Shown: in pieces, positions 24,900 to 32,728 of the stretch | Layout: the number at the start of each line of letters is the position of its first letter | Numbering within the stretch: position 1 is the first letter of the stretch | Assembly (NCBI RefSeq): GCF_014649955.1 | Contig: NZ_BMUA01000003.1 | Span: forward strand, 284,456 to 348,455 | DNA: 64,000 bases | From: Streptomyces violascens | GTDB lineage: Bacteria; Actinomycetota; Actinomycetes; Streptomycetales; Streptomycetaceae | Direction: 5' to 3' | Notes under the pieces: model-generated | What the model saw: the letters and a program-made list of their open reading frames with translations, nothing else | Databases searched by the model: none | What the model was told of the DNA's origin: nothing | Translations under genes and position numbers: made by a program

Positions 24900-25703
24900 T
24901 TACGTGCCCGAACCCTGCAGAACGGCGAAAGCGGCGCCCTGGTTGTCGTTGAGGACCGCCATCCGCCCGTACGGAATGTCGAAGGGCTCGGCGGTGACCC
25001 GGCCGCCCAGACGGGTGCAGGCGGCGGCGACAGCGTCGCAGTCCTCGACGCTGAAGTAGACGAGGAAGTGGTCGGGCAGGGCGGCGGGGAAGGCGTCGGA
25101 CATCAGGCTGCGGCCGCCGATCGCGTTGTCGGGTCCCGGCTCGGCGCCGGGCAGCGACCAGGTGCGGAAGTCGGCGCCGATCTCGTCGGGGCTGCCCGGA
25201 TCGCCGCCCTCGTAGCCGAAGACGGACTCGTAGAACGCGTCGGCCTGGTCCTTGTCGCGGGTGTACACCTCGGTCCAGCAGAACGAGCCGGGCTTGCGGG
25301 TCAGCTCGAAGCCGGTGTGCCGGTCGCCCTGCCACAGGCCGAAAACGGCGCCGCCCGGGTCGGCGGCGAGGGCCATCGTGCCGTGCGGCGGGACCGGAAG
25401 CGGCTCGGTGATCATTTGGCCGCCGGCTTCGCGGATGCGGGCGGCGAGCGCGTGGACGTCGGGGGTGGCCAGGTAGACGGTCCAGGAGGTCGGCATGCGG
25501 CCGTCCCGCTTGGGCTGGAGGGCCGCGACGCGCTTTCCGTCCTTGAAGGCGCTGGTGTAGCCGCCCTGCTTGGCGTCGGCCGTCCCCTCGGCGTCCTCGT
25601 CGAAGGTCCACCCGAGGAGCTCCCCGTAGAACCTCTTGCCGGCCGCCAGATCGGACAGCGAGGCGTCGGCCCAGCACGGCGCGCCTTCCGGATATCCGCC
25701 CAT
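24900..25703 (-). CDS. Double VOC (glyoxalase-fold) protein, possibly KbpA
   Basis: 267 aa made of two vicinal-oxygen-chelate domains: the first begins GAPCWADASLSDLAAGKRFY (about 8-125), the second PGSFCWTEVYTRDKDQADAFY (about 135-262). Metal ligands of true glyoxalases are not clearly conserved. Such two-domain proteins are often labelled hydroxylases. It lies immediately upstream of, and in line with, the AfsK-like gene (177-bp gap). In S. coelicolor the AfsK-inhibiting protein KbpA (about 252 aa) is encoded next to afsK; position and size make this gene a candidate, but I cannot confirm the match by sequence. Confidence 0.75.
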   Translation of the reverse strand: MGGYPEGAPCWADASLSDLAAGKRFYGELLGWTFDEDAEGTADAKQGGYTSAFKDGKRVAALQPKRDGRMPTSWTVYLATPDVHALAARIREAGGQMITEPLPVPPHGTMALAADPGGAVFGLWQGDRHTGFELTRKPGSFCWTEVYTRDKDQADAFYESVFGYEGGDPGSPDEIGADFRTWSLPGAEPGPDNAIGGRSLMSDAFPAALPDHFLVYFSVEDCDAVAAACTRLGGRVTAEPFDIPYGRMAVLNDNQGAAFAVLQGSGT

Positions 25704-25849
25704 GCGCCTGATTCCTTCCTGAGGTGCCCCCGTCGTGGGGCCGTATCGGGGTCAAACTAACGACCCATCACGTCCGATGCGGTCGCACAATTCGAACATA
25801 TGGCCAGATTTCCCTGCACGGCGGGGCGGCGGGCCAAGTGCCGCACGGC

Positions 25850-25871
25850 TTGTCCACCAAAGTTGTCCACA
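25850..25871 (+). other. Two DnaA-box-like sequences, 13 bp apart
   Basis: TTGTCCACC (25850-25858) and TTGTCCACA (25863-25871); the second equals the Streptomyces DnaA-box consensus and is followed by an inverted repeat GGTGTT-GAT-AACACC (25873-25887). Between the divergent VOC and TetR genes. Only two boxes are present, so this is not an oriC. Confidence 0.4.
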
Positions 25872-25986
25872 GGGTGTTGATAACACCATTCGAGTGGCCG
25901 GACGGGCCGGAGGCGTCGAGAGGGCGGACGGCCGAAAGTCGACCACCGGTGAGGCGAACGGCGATCGGCGGCGACGTCGGCCCACA

Positions 25987-26020
25987 CCCCGGTGACCACC
26001 CCCGTGGACGGTCACCGGGG
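25987..26020. promoter_or_regulatory. Long inverted repeat upstream of the TetR gene
   Basis: CCCCGGTGACC / GGTCACCGGGG, perfect 11-bp arms, 12-nt spacer, ending 97 bp before the TetR start. It may be an operator or a hairpin; it shares only the GTGAC/GTCAC core with the 17-bp motif. Confidence 0.45.
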
Positions 26021-26117
26021 CGGCCGGTTCCCCGCGCCCGTCGGGATGTACCGCCTCCGGGCCCCCATTTGCACTCGGCCGAATCGCGCTCCGATCACCC
26101 CTCGGTAAGCTGACGGC

Positions 26118-26765
26118 ATGACAGGACAAGTACGCACCGTCGACGGCCGCGTGGCCGGCCGACGCGGCCAGGCGACACGGCAGAAGCTGCTCGACTGCCT
26201 CAGTGAGATGCTCAGCTCCTCGCCGTACCGGGACGTAAAAGTCATCGATGTGGCCCGGAAGGCGGGTACTTCACCCGCGACCTTCTACCAGTACTTCCCC
26301 GACGTCGAGGGCGCCGTCCTGGAGATCGCGGAGGAAATGGCCAAGGAGGGCGCCGGGTTGACCACTCTGGTCGAGGGCCGCTCCTGGGTCGGGCGGGCCG
26401 GCTGGCAGACCGCGGAGGAGCTCGTCGAGGGCTTCCTCGACTTCTGGCGCAAGAACGACGCGATCCTGCGGGTCGTCGACCTGGGCGCCGCCGAGGGCGA
26501 CAAACGCTTCTACAAGATCCGCATGAAGATCCTGAACTCGGTCACCAACTCCCTTACGGACGCGGTCGCCGAGCTCCAGTCCAAGGGCAAGGTCGACAAG
26601 GACGTGAGCCCGGCGGCAATGGCGGGCTCGCTCGTCGCGATGCTGGCGTCGGTCGCCTCGCACCAGAAGGGCTTCCAGACCTGGGGCGTCAAGCAGGCCG
26701 AACTCAAGCCCAATCTGGCCCTGTTGGTCCACCTGGGCATTACGGGCAAGAAGCCGACGAAGTAG
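26118..26765 (+). CDS. TetR-family regulator, candidate master repressor of the palindrome regulon
   Basis: 215 aa. N-terminal TetR helix-turn-helix (about 18-65): RQKLLDCLSEMLSSSPYRDV, then IDVARKAGTSPATFYQYFPD, where the recognition helix is TSPATFYQYF. The C-terminal ligand domain has no obvious known pattern but is of the size seen in KstR-type acyl-CoA sensors. No site of the TCTGACG type was found directly upstream, so it is not obviously autoregulated by that motif; a long inverted repeat is present instead. It is convergent with the deazaflavin oxidoreductase/acyl-CoA dehydrogenase operon, which has an operator. Link to the motif is inference. Confidence 0.85.
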   Translation: MTGQVRTVDGRVAGRRGQATRQKLLDCLSEMLSSSPYRDVKVIDVARKAGTSPATFYQYFPDVEGAVLEIAEEMAKEGAGLTTLVEGRSWVGRAGWQTAEELVEGFLDFWRKNDAILRVVDLGAAEGDKRFYKIRMKILNSVTNSLTDAVAELQSKGKVDKDVSPAAMAGSLVAMLASVASHQKGFQTWGVKQAELKPNLALLVHLGITGKKPTK

Positions 26766-26876
26766 CCGTAGGCACCTCGGCGGATACCCCAAGTCCTGTC
26801 GCGCCGACGGCGGTTCACCCCTTCGCGGGGCAACCGCCGTCGGCGTTCCCGTATGCCGCCCCTCCGCGAGCCCCGG

Positions 26877-27374
26877 CTAGGGCCTTCGCTCCAGACGAAA
26901 GAGCCGGATCTCCCGCTCGATGCGGGACTGGTAAGTGGCGTACGGAGGCCAGAAGTCGAGGGCGGCCCGCCAGGCCTCGGCCCGCTCCTCCCCCTGAAGC
27001 AGCCGGGCCCGCACCGCGATGTCCCGGCCCTTCCAGCTGATCTCCGCGTCCGGGTGGGCGAGCAGGTTTCCGGTCCAGGCGGGGTGTCCGTCCCGCCCGA
27101 AGTTGGACCCGATGAGGATCCACGTACCGCTGCCCTCCTCGGGCATGCAGGCGAGCGGAGTGGTGCGCGGGAGCCCGGACTTGGCGCCGCGCGCGGTCAG
27201 GATGACACCGGGCAGCATCTGCGCGCTGAGGATCACCCTGCCGCGGGTCAGGCGGTGTACGGCGCGGTCCATCGCGGGGATGACGTGCGGGGCGACCCTG
27301 GCGAACGTGCGGGTGGAGGACACCTTCTGCATGAGCCGCACCCCGGGTGCGGTTCGGGCGGGGGCGGGGCTCAT
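26877..27374 (-). CDS. Deazaflavin (F420)-dependent nitroreductase-family oxidoreductase
   Basis: 165 aa from the ATG at 27374, which overlaps the upstream stop by 4 bp (ATGA). Ddn-type split-barrel protein: GVILTARGAKSGLPRTTPLA, WILIGSNFGRDGHPAWTGNL and HPDAEISWKGRD are the family-typical blocks, with the K-S-G region contributing F420 phosphate binding. It would reduce an activated double bond or quinone with F420H2. Co-transcribed with the acyl-CoA dehydrogenase gene. Works in a window that also encodes an F420-type LLM enzyme. Confidence 0.88.
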   Translation of the reverse strand: MSPAPARTAPGVRLMQKVSSTRTFARVAPHVIPAMDRAVHRLTRGRVILSAQMLPGVILTARGAKSGLPRTTPLACMPEEGSGTWILIGSNFGRDGHPAWTGNLLAHPDAEISWKGRDIAVRARLLQGEERAEAWRAALDFWPPYATYQSRIEREIRLFRLERRP

Positions 27375-28561
27375 GCCGTCGCCCCGGCCGGGGCGGCGCC
27401 GAACAGTCCGGCCCGGTCGGCGGCGTGGCCGCGCAGTCGGTGCACGGGCCCGAAGAGGAGTTCGTCGGCGGCGGCCCGCTTGAAATACAGGTGCGCCTCG
27501 TGCTCCCACGTGAAGCCGATGCCGCCGTGCAGCTGGACGGCCTCGGAGGCGGCGGAGCGCAGCGCGTCGAGCCCCTGGGCGAGCGCGAGGGCGCCCGCGC
27601 CGGGGTCCCAGGCCGCGTAGTACGCCGCCGATCTGGCCGCCTGCACCTGGACGTACAGGTCGGCGAGCCGGTGCTTGACCGCCTGGAAGGACCCGATGGC
27701 CCGCCCGAACTGCTCCCTCTCCTTGACGTACGCCACGGTCCGCTCCAGCGCCTCGGCGGCGGCCCCGACGGCCTCCGCGGAGAGACAGGCGGCGGCGGTG
27801 AGCCCGGTGGCCGCGAGAGCGGCGTGGATGTCGAGGGAGTCGTCACTGCCCATCAACTCGCCTGCGGTGTCGCGCAGTTGGATGCGAGCCTGCGACCGGG
27901 TCTCGTCGAGGGTGGTCTGCCGAGTGCGCCGAAGCCCGTCCGCGTCACCGTGCACGAGGAAAAGCAGGGTGCGGCTGCGGGCGAAGCCGCCGGTGTGCGC
28001 GGCGACGAGCAGAAGCTGCGCACTGTGCCCGTCGAGGACCTGGTCGGCTTCCCCGTACAGCCGCCAGGTGCCGTCCTGCGGCATCCGCCTGGCCTGTACG
28101 CCGCCGGCCCGGCCTCCCCCGGCCCACTCGCCGTCGGCATTGGCGCCGGTGAGGCCGAGCGCGAGGGCGAGGCTGGTGCCGGGCACGGCGAGGGTGGCGG
28201 TGCGCTCGCCGCGGGCGATGAGCGGGAGCAGGGCGGACTTCTGCGCGTCGGTGCCGAGGGCCGCGATGAGCGGGGCGGCGAGTACGGCGGTGGCGAGGAG
28301 GGGGGACGGCAGCAGGGCGCGTCCGGTCTCCTCGCAGGCCAGGGCGAGTTCGGCGGTGGTGCAGCCGACTCCCCCGTACTCCTCGGGCAGCGCGAGCCCC
28401 GGCAGCCCGAGCTCGGCGGCGAGCCGTCCCCAGAGTGCGGTGTCATGACCGACCGGGGTGCGCACGGCGCTCTTCACGTCCTGTGGGCCGCAGTGCTTGG
28501 CGAGCAGTTCGTGCAGGGTGCGGCGGATCTCGTCCTGCTCCGCGGTGAAGGCGGCGTCCAT
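27371..28561 (-). CDS. Acyl-CoA dehydrogenase family protein (FadE-type)
   Basis: 396 aa with the N-terminal helical, central beta and C-terminal helical domains of ACADs. Conserved FAD-contact REQFGRAIGSFQAVKHRLAD and QLHGGIGFTWEHEAHLYFKR are present, but the GFTWEHE loop has no obvious catalytic glutamate and a low-complexity Gly/Ala insertion lies in the central domain. In steroid-type pathways such chains pair with a catalytic partner in an alpha2beta2 complex; no partner is adjacent here. First gene of the operon with the F420-type oxidoreductase; operator 7 lies 35 bp upstream. Confidence 0.85.
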   Translation of the reverse strand: MDAAFTAEQDEIRRTLHELLAKHCGPQDVKSAVRTPVGHDTALWGRLAAELGLPGLALPEEYGGVGCTTAELALACEETGRALLPSPLLATAVLAAPLIAALGTDAQKSALLPLIARGERTATLAVPGTSLALALGLTGANADGEWAGGGRAGGVQARRMPQDGTWRLYGEADQVLDGHSAQLLLVAAHTGGFARSRTLLFLVHGDADGLRRTRQTTLDETRSQARIQLRDTAGELMGSDDSLDIHAALAATGLTAAACLSAEAVGAAAEALERTVAYVKEREQFGRAIGSFQAVKHRLADLYVQVQAARSAAYYAAWDPGAGALALAQGLDALRSAASEAVQLHGGIGFTWEHEAHLYFKRAAADELLFGPVHRLRGHAADRAGLFGAAPAGATA

Positions 28562-28595
28562 CGTCGAGCTCCTCCCTCAGAGGCAAGGCCTCTGA

Positions 28596-28612
28596 TCTGA
28601 CGGGCCGTCATG
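28596..28612. promoter_or_regulatory. TetR-type palindromic operator 7
   Basis: TCTGACG-GGC-CGTCATG; right arm degenerate in the last two bases. 35 bp upstream of the acyl-CoA dehydrogenase start. Confidence 0.65.
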
Positions 28613-28756
28613 TTAGGGGCGCGGGGCGGAGATGCACAGGGGTGGGGCTGGGTGGATCGCCCCTGCCGGAAGCGGACGGACTCCGTCGCGCCACCCAAGG
28701 GTGGGCCCCTTTTCAGCTGCGGGCCGGCTGAGGCCCGGCCGAGGGACGACTGAGGC

Positions 28757-28894
28757 CGATCGCGCAGTTCCCTCGCCCTTAAACCCCTCTTCGGCCTCGG
28801 GCCGTACGCGGTACTCGCGCAGTTCCCCGCGCCCCTCAAACCCCTCTTCGACCTCGGGCCACACGTGGTTGCTCGCGCAGTTCCCCGCACCCCT
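28757..28894 (+). repeat. Tandem block of three CGCGCAGTTCCC elements
   Basis: Copies beginning at about 28761, 28816 and 28874 (55- to 58-bp period); the first two are followed by AAACCCCTCTTCG and a (G/A)CCTCGGGCC stretch. This is a local expansion of the dispersed element between the divergent acyl-CoA dehydrogenase and thiolase genes. Confidence 0.75.
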
Positions 28895-28924
28895 GGCAGC
28901 GTCGACCCTGCCAGAGTGCATTCC

Positions 28925-28993
28925 CAGCCTGTCCGGCGTTCGAGGACGAGCGCCCTTCAGGCTCGATACGGGGTCTGGGGCGGAGCCCCAGGA
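28925..28993 (+). repeat. Composite dispersed repeat, second copy
   Basis: Starts CAGCCTGTCCGGCGTTCGAG and ends with the GGGGCGGAGCCCC hairpin; nearly the same as 5113-5180. Confidence 0.75.
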
Positions 28994-29056
28994 GTCTCGC
29001 TCAGCCCATCCCCACACCCTCGACGGGTTTCGGCAACGGGCGGGAAGGGGCCAGGA

Positions 29057-29073
29057 TCTGATGTACCGTCAGA
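29057..29073. promoter_or_regulatory. TetR-type palindromic operator 8, abutting a start codon
   Basis: TCTGATG-TAC-CGTCAGA. It ends 3 bp before the ATG at 29077, where a ribosome-binding site would normally be; suggests a leaderless transcript with the operator over the promoter. Confidence 0.75.
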
Positions 29074-29076
29074 TTC

Positions 29077-30255
29077 ATGTCGCCCTCAACCACCCCGCGC
29101 CGCAAGGTAGCCGTCGTAGGCGTCGCACTCTCCGACACCGGCCGCGTGGACGACGCCACCCCCTACGCCCTGCACGCCCAGGCCGCCCGCCGTGCCCTCG
29201 CCGACTCGGGGCTGGACCGCGAGGTCATCGACGGGTTCGGCTCGGCCGGACTCGGCACGCTCGCGCCGGTGGAGGTCGCCGAGTATCTCGGGCTCCGGCC
29301 CACCTGGGTGGACTCGACGGCCGTCGGGGGCGCCACCTGGGAGGTCATGGCCGCGCACGCCGCGGACGCGATCGCCGCCGGGCACGCCAATGCCGTACTC
29401 CTGGTGTACGGCTCGACCGCCCGCGCCGACATCAAGGCGGGCCGCCGCACCTCGAACCTGTCCTTCGGCGCCCGGGGCCCGCTCCAGTTCGAGGTCCCGT
29501 ACGGCCACACGCTGATCTCCAAGTACGCGATGGCCGCGCGCCGGCACATGCATCAATTCGGCACCACCGTCGAGCAGTTGGCGGACGTCGCGGTGCAGGC
29601 GCGGGCGAACGCGGCCACCAACCCCGACGCGATGTTCCGCGACCCGATCACGGTGGACGACGTCCTGAGCGGCCCGATGATCGCCGACCCCTTCACCAAG
29701 CTGCACTGCTGCATCCGCTCCGACGGCGGCTGCGCGGTGCTGCTCGCGGCACAGGAGTACGTACCGGACACGGCCAAGTCGCCGGTGTGGGTGCTCGGTT
29801 CGGGCATGTCGGTCTCGCACACGACGATGTCGGAGTGGGAGGACTTCACGGTCTCCCCGGCGGCGGTCTCGGGCCGCCTCGCCTTCGAACGGGCCGGGGT
29901 GCGCCCGGCGGACGTCGACGTGGCCGAGATCTACGACGCGTTCACGTACATGACGCTGGTGACCCTTGAGGACCTCGGGTTCTGCGCGAAGGGGGAGGGC
30001 GGGGCGTTCGTGTCGAAGGGGCGGCTGCTGCGGGACGGGGAGCTGCCGGTGAACACGGACGGGGGTGGGCTTTCGGCGTGCCATCCGGGGATGCGGGGGT
30101 TGTTCCTGCTGGTGGAGGCGGTACGGCAGTTGCGGGGTGAGGGGGGTGCGGGGCAGGTCCGCAGGCCCGGGGGGCGGTTGCCGGAGGTGGGGGTGGTGTC
30201 GGGGACGGGGGGATGGTTCTGCTCGTCGGGAACGATGGTGCTGGGCCGGGGCTGA
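29077..30255 (+). CDS. Thiolase-fold lipid-transfer-type protein
   Basis: 392 aa of the same thiolase-like branch as the gene at 18224: N-terminal KVAVVGVALSDTGRVDDATP, TYE-type TWEVMAAHAADAIAAGHANA, and the signature VAEIYDAFTYMTLVTLEDLG followed by LPVNTDGGGLSACHPG. A DUF35 gene that could be its partner lies at 32327-32728 rather than next to it. Likely an aldolase or acetyltransferase acting on CoA thioesters. The start codon is almost touched by operator 8 with no ribosome-binding site, consistent with leaderless translation. The last quarter is unusually glycine-rich. Confidence 0.85.
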   Translation: MSPSTTPRRKVAVVGVALSDTGRVDDATPYALHAQAARRALADSGLDREVIDGFGSAGLGTLAPVEVAEYLGLRPTWVDSTAVGGATWEVMAAHAADAIAAGHANAVLLVYGSTARADIKAGRRTSNLSFGARGPLQFEVPYGHTLISKYAMAARRHMHQFGTTVEQLADVAVQARANAATNPDAMFRDPITVDDVLSGPMIADPFTKLHCCIRSDGGCAVLLAAQEYVPDTAKSPVWVLGSGMSVSHTTMSEWEDFTVSPAAVSGRLAFERAGVRPADVDVAEIYDAFTYMTLVTLEDLGFCAKGEGGAFVSKGRLLRDGELPVNTDGGGLSACHPGMRGLFLLVEAVRQLRGEGGAGQVRRPGGRLPEVGVVSGTGGWFCSSGTMVLGRG

Positions 30256-30370
30256 GCGGGCCGGGCGGGGTGCCCTGAGGGTCCGCCCCGGCCCCCGCCG
30301 GCCCCACCCCGGGCCACCGCACCCGGAATTGGGTGGCGACCTCCCACCCCCGCCCCTCAGGATCGCCCCC

Positions 30371-30928
30371 ATGGGCTACTTCCTCACCACCCCCCGCCTC
30401 GCGCTGCGCGCATTCGCCGACACCGAGGCCGACCTGGACCTCGTGGTCGAGCTGGACAGCGACCCGGAGGTCATGCGGTACCTCACCGGCGGCCGCCCCC
30501 AGACCCGCGCCGAGGTCCGCGCCGGGTCCTTCGAGCGGATGGTGCAGCCGTACGCCACGGGCGGCTTCTGGGCGACGCATCTGCGCGACACGGGCGAGTT
30601 CATCGGCTGGCACTGCCTGCGCCCCATGGGCGACAGCCCGGGCGACCTCGGCTACCGGCTGCGGCGGTCCGCCTGGGGCAAGGGGTATGCCGTCGAGGGT
30701 GCCCTGGCGCTGATCGAGAAGGGGTTCGGCGACCTGGGCCTGTCCCGCATCACCGCGAACACCATGTACGTCAACGCCCGCTCCCGCAGCGTCATGGAGC
30801 GGGCGGGGCTCAGCTACGTACGCACCTACTTCGAGGAGTTCGAGGACCCCATCCCGGGCACCGAGCTCGGGGAGGTCGAGTACGAGCTGACGCGCGAGGA
30901 CTGGCTCGCGGCACGGGCGGTCCGGTGA
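30371..30928 (+). CDS. GNAT-family N-acetyltransferase (RimJ/RimL-like)
   Basis: 185 aa from the ATG at 30371; an upstream in-frame extension reads through the thiolase gene and is artefactual. GNAT pattern: TPRLALRAFADTEADLDLV (motif C), LGYRLRRSAWGKGYAVEGA (motif A with acetyl-CoA pyrophosphate loop RxxWGKG) and ITANTMYVNARSRSVMERAG (motif B). RimJ/RimL-like enzymes acetylate N-termini or small amines. Not obviously linked to the catabolic genes. Followed in line by a PNPOx-fold gene after 16 bp. Confidence 0.88.
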   Translation: MGYFLTTPRLALRAFADTEADLDLVVELDSDPEVMRYLTGGRPQTRAEVRAGSFERMVQPYATGGFWATHLRDTGEFIGWHCLRPMGDSPGDLGYRLRRSAWGKGYAVEGALALIEKGFGDLGLSRITANTMYVNARSRSVMERAGLSYVRTYFEEFEDPIPGTELGEVEYELTREDWLAARAVR

Positions 30929-30944
30929 CCGGGCGGCCCGGACA

Positions 30945-31604
30945 ATGGGCCGCATGGAATTCCGCGAGTTTCTCCACACCCTCCGCGTCTGGGACGTAGC
31001 CCTTCCCCACTTCGACCCCGACGCAGCGCCCGCCGCGCCCCTCCCCCTCTTCCAGGCCTGGCTGACGCACGCCGCCGGGGCGGGGCAGGACGAGCCGCAC
31101 ACGATGTCGCTCGCCACGGTCGACGAGGCCGGGCGGCCCGACATCCGCACCCTCATGCTGCACGACGCCGACGAAGCAGGCTGGCACTTCGCCTCTCACT
31201 CCACCAGCGCGAAGGGGCGCCAGCTCGCCGCCCGTCCCGTCGCCGCCCTGGGCTTCTACTGGCCCGCGGTGGGCCGCCAGGTCCGCGTGCGCGGCACCGT
31301 CACCCCGGCCGGAGAGGCCGCCTCGCAGGCCGACCTCCACGCCCGCTCGACCGGAGCACTCGCCGCGGCCCTGGTCGGAAGAATGAGTGAAGTACTCGAT
31401 GACTACCGGGAGTTGGAGGACGCCTCCCGAGCGGCCTGGCGGCGGGCGGAGGCCGATCCGCTGGCTCCCGTACCCACCTGGACCCGGTACGTACTGGAGC
31501 CCGCCGAGGTCGAGTTCTTCCAGGGCGACGCCCGGCGCCGGCACGTACGGCTGCGGTATCGCCGCGACGGGGCCGGCTGGGTCCGCGAGCTCCTCTGGCC
31601 GTAA
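30945..31604 (+). CDS. Pyridoxamine 5'-phosphate oxidase-family flavoprotein
   Basis: 219 aa (ATG at 30954 is an alternative start). Split-barrel flavin-binding protein: MSLATVDEAGRPDIRTLML, FASHSTSAKGRQLAARPVAALGFYW split here as FASHSTSAKGRQLA and ALGFYWPAVGRQVRVRG, then C-terminal RRHVRLRYRRDGAGW. The overall order follows PdxH, but the family also includes F420- and FMN-dependent reductases, so the PLP-salvage role is not assured. Probably co-transcribed with the acetyltransferase gene upstream. Confidence 0.82.
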   Translation: MGRMEFREFLHTLRVWDVALPHFDPDAAPAAPLPLFQAWLTHAAGAGQDEPHTMSLATVDEAGRPDIRTLMLHDADEAGWHFASHSTSAKGRQLAARPVAALGFYWPAVGRQVRVRGTVTPAGEAASQADLHARSTGALAAALVGRMSEVLDDYRELEDASRAAWRRAEADPLAPVPTWTRYVLEPAEVEFFQGDARRRHVRLRYRRDGAGWVRELLWP

Positions 31605-31695
31605 GGCCGCACGACCCGGCATTGACCAACGGGGCGCGCGGTTCCCCGCGCCCCTGAAAAGAGCGTTGCACCCCGGCGGAACGCCACACCACACC

Positions 31696-32253
31696 TCAAT
31701 CCGTCGCCAGCCTCGCGTGGAGATGCAGGTCGCGGAACGCGTCCCGGCGTTGGGACTCGAACATGGCGCCCCGCAGCGTTCCCTCCGCCGCGTAGCCGCC
31801 CCGCTCTGCCACCCGGCACGACGCGGCGTGGCCCACCGCGTGGCCCAGCTCGATGCGGTGCAGGCCGAGTTGTTCGAAGGCCCAGCGGGTGAGCAGGTCC
31901 AGGGCATGGCCCGCCACGCCTCGGCCCCTCGCCTCGGGGAGCGTCCAGTAGCCCACCCGGGCACAACGCATGGGCCAGTTGATGGAGTTGAGGCCCACCT
32001 GGCCCAGCACCGTCCCGTCGGCCTCGTCCGTCACGCAGTACGTGGCGAACTCGCCCCGCGCCCAGCCCAGCGCCCGCAGCCTCAGCAGTTCGGCCACTGC
32101 CGCCTCGTCCTCGACGGGGTGGTTGTGCGTGTTCCACCGCAGGTACTCGGGGTCGGTGACCGCGCGCAGCAGGGTCTGGACGTCGTCGTCGCGCCAGGTG
32201 CGCAGGCGCAGGCCGTGGCCGCGCAGGTCGGCGGGTATGAGCTGAAGATCCAT
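31696..32253 (-). CDS. GNAT-family N-acetyltransferase
   Basis: 185 aa from the ATG at 32253. RimJ/RimL-like GNAT with RLRTWRDDDVQTLLRAVTDP, VGYWTLPEARGRGVAGHALD (acetyl-CoA loop) and IELGHAVGHAASCRVAERGG (motif B). Gene ends 90 bp after a copy of the GCGGTTCCCCGCGCCCCT element and convergent to the PNPOx gene. Role unknown; unrelated to neighbouring catabolism as far as sequence shows. Confidence 0.87.
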   Translation of the reverse strand: MDLQLIPADLRGHGLRLRTWRDDDVQTLLRAVTDPEYLRWNTHNHPVEDEAAVAELLRLRALGWARGEFATYCVTDEADGTVLGQVGLNSINWPMRCARVGYWTLPEARGRGVAGHALDLLTRWAFEQLGLHRIELGHAVGHAASCRVAERGGYAAEGTLRGAMFESQRRDAFRDLHLHARLATD

Positions 32254-32326
32254 GCCGCCATTCAATCCCCGATCCGTACGGGCGGGCCGGGAATTTCGGC
32301 GGTCGCCCGACCGGGCGGGCACGCAA

Positions 32327-32728
32327 TCAGCGCGGGTCGGGCCGGAACACCGGCACGCTCACGCCGTCCCCGGCCCGGAAGGCCACGCACAGCTCCATCT
32401 CGATCCGCAGCTCCGCCTCCGGGCACCCGACGACCTCGGTCATCATCCGGGGACCCTCGGCCAGGTCGACGACGGCGGCGACGTACGGGACGCGGTCGCC
32501 GAACGGCGGCAGGTCGTTGCGGTGCACGACGGACCAGGTGTAGAGCGTGGCCCGGCCGCTCGCCGGGCGCCAGGTCACGTCCTCGCTCCAGCAGTACGGG
32601 CAGAACTCACGCGGGTAGTGGTGCACGCGGTCGCAGGCCGTGCAGTGCCGGATGAGGAGCCGGCCCTCGGCGGCCGCGTCCCAGTACGGGCGGGTGAAGG
32701 CGTCGACTTCCGGGGTGGCAGCGGTCAT
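32327..32728 (-). CDS. DUF35 OB-fold/zinc-ribbon protein
   Basis: 133 aa from the ATG at 32728, which overlaps the DoxX stop by 4 bp. Zinc ribbon with four Cys (HCTACDRVHHYPREFCPYC) near residues 28-46, then an OB-fold (about 55-130). A second DUF35 in the window; its likely partner is the thiolase-fold protein at 29077, since the first DUF35 already sits next to its own. It belongs to the operon led by the DoxX-like gene under operator 9. Confidence 0.87.
   Translation of the reverse strand: MTAATPEVDAFTRPYWDAAAEGRLLIRHCTACDRVHHYPREFCPYCWSEDVTWRPASGRATLYTWSVVHRNDLPPFGDRVPYVAAVVDLAEGPRMMTEVVGCPEAELRIEMELCVAFRAGDGVSVPVFRPDPR

Noticed and set aside
21645..25760. 1371-codon plus-strand open frame
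   Set aside because: Shadow of the methyltransferase, AfsK-like and VOC genes on the opposite strand; composition is Arg/Gly/Ala-biased without motifs.
25850..25871. An origin of replication
   Set aside because: Only two DnaA-like boxes and no dnaA/dnaN context; a Streptomyces oriC has many boxes over several hundred base pairs.
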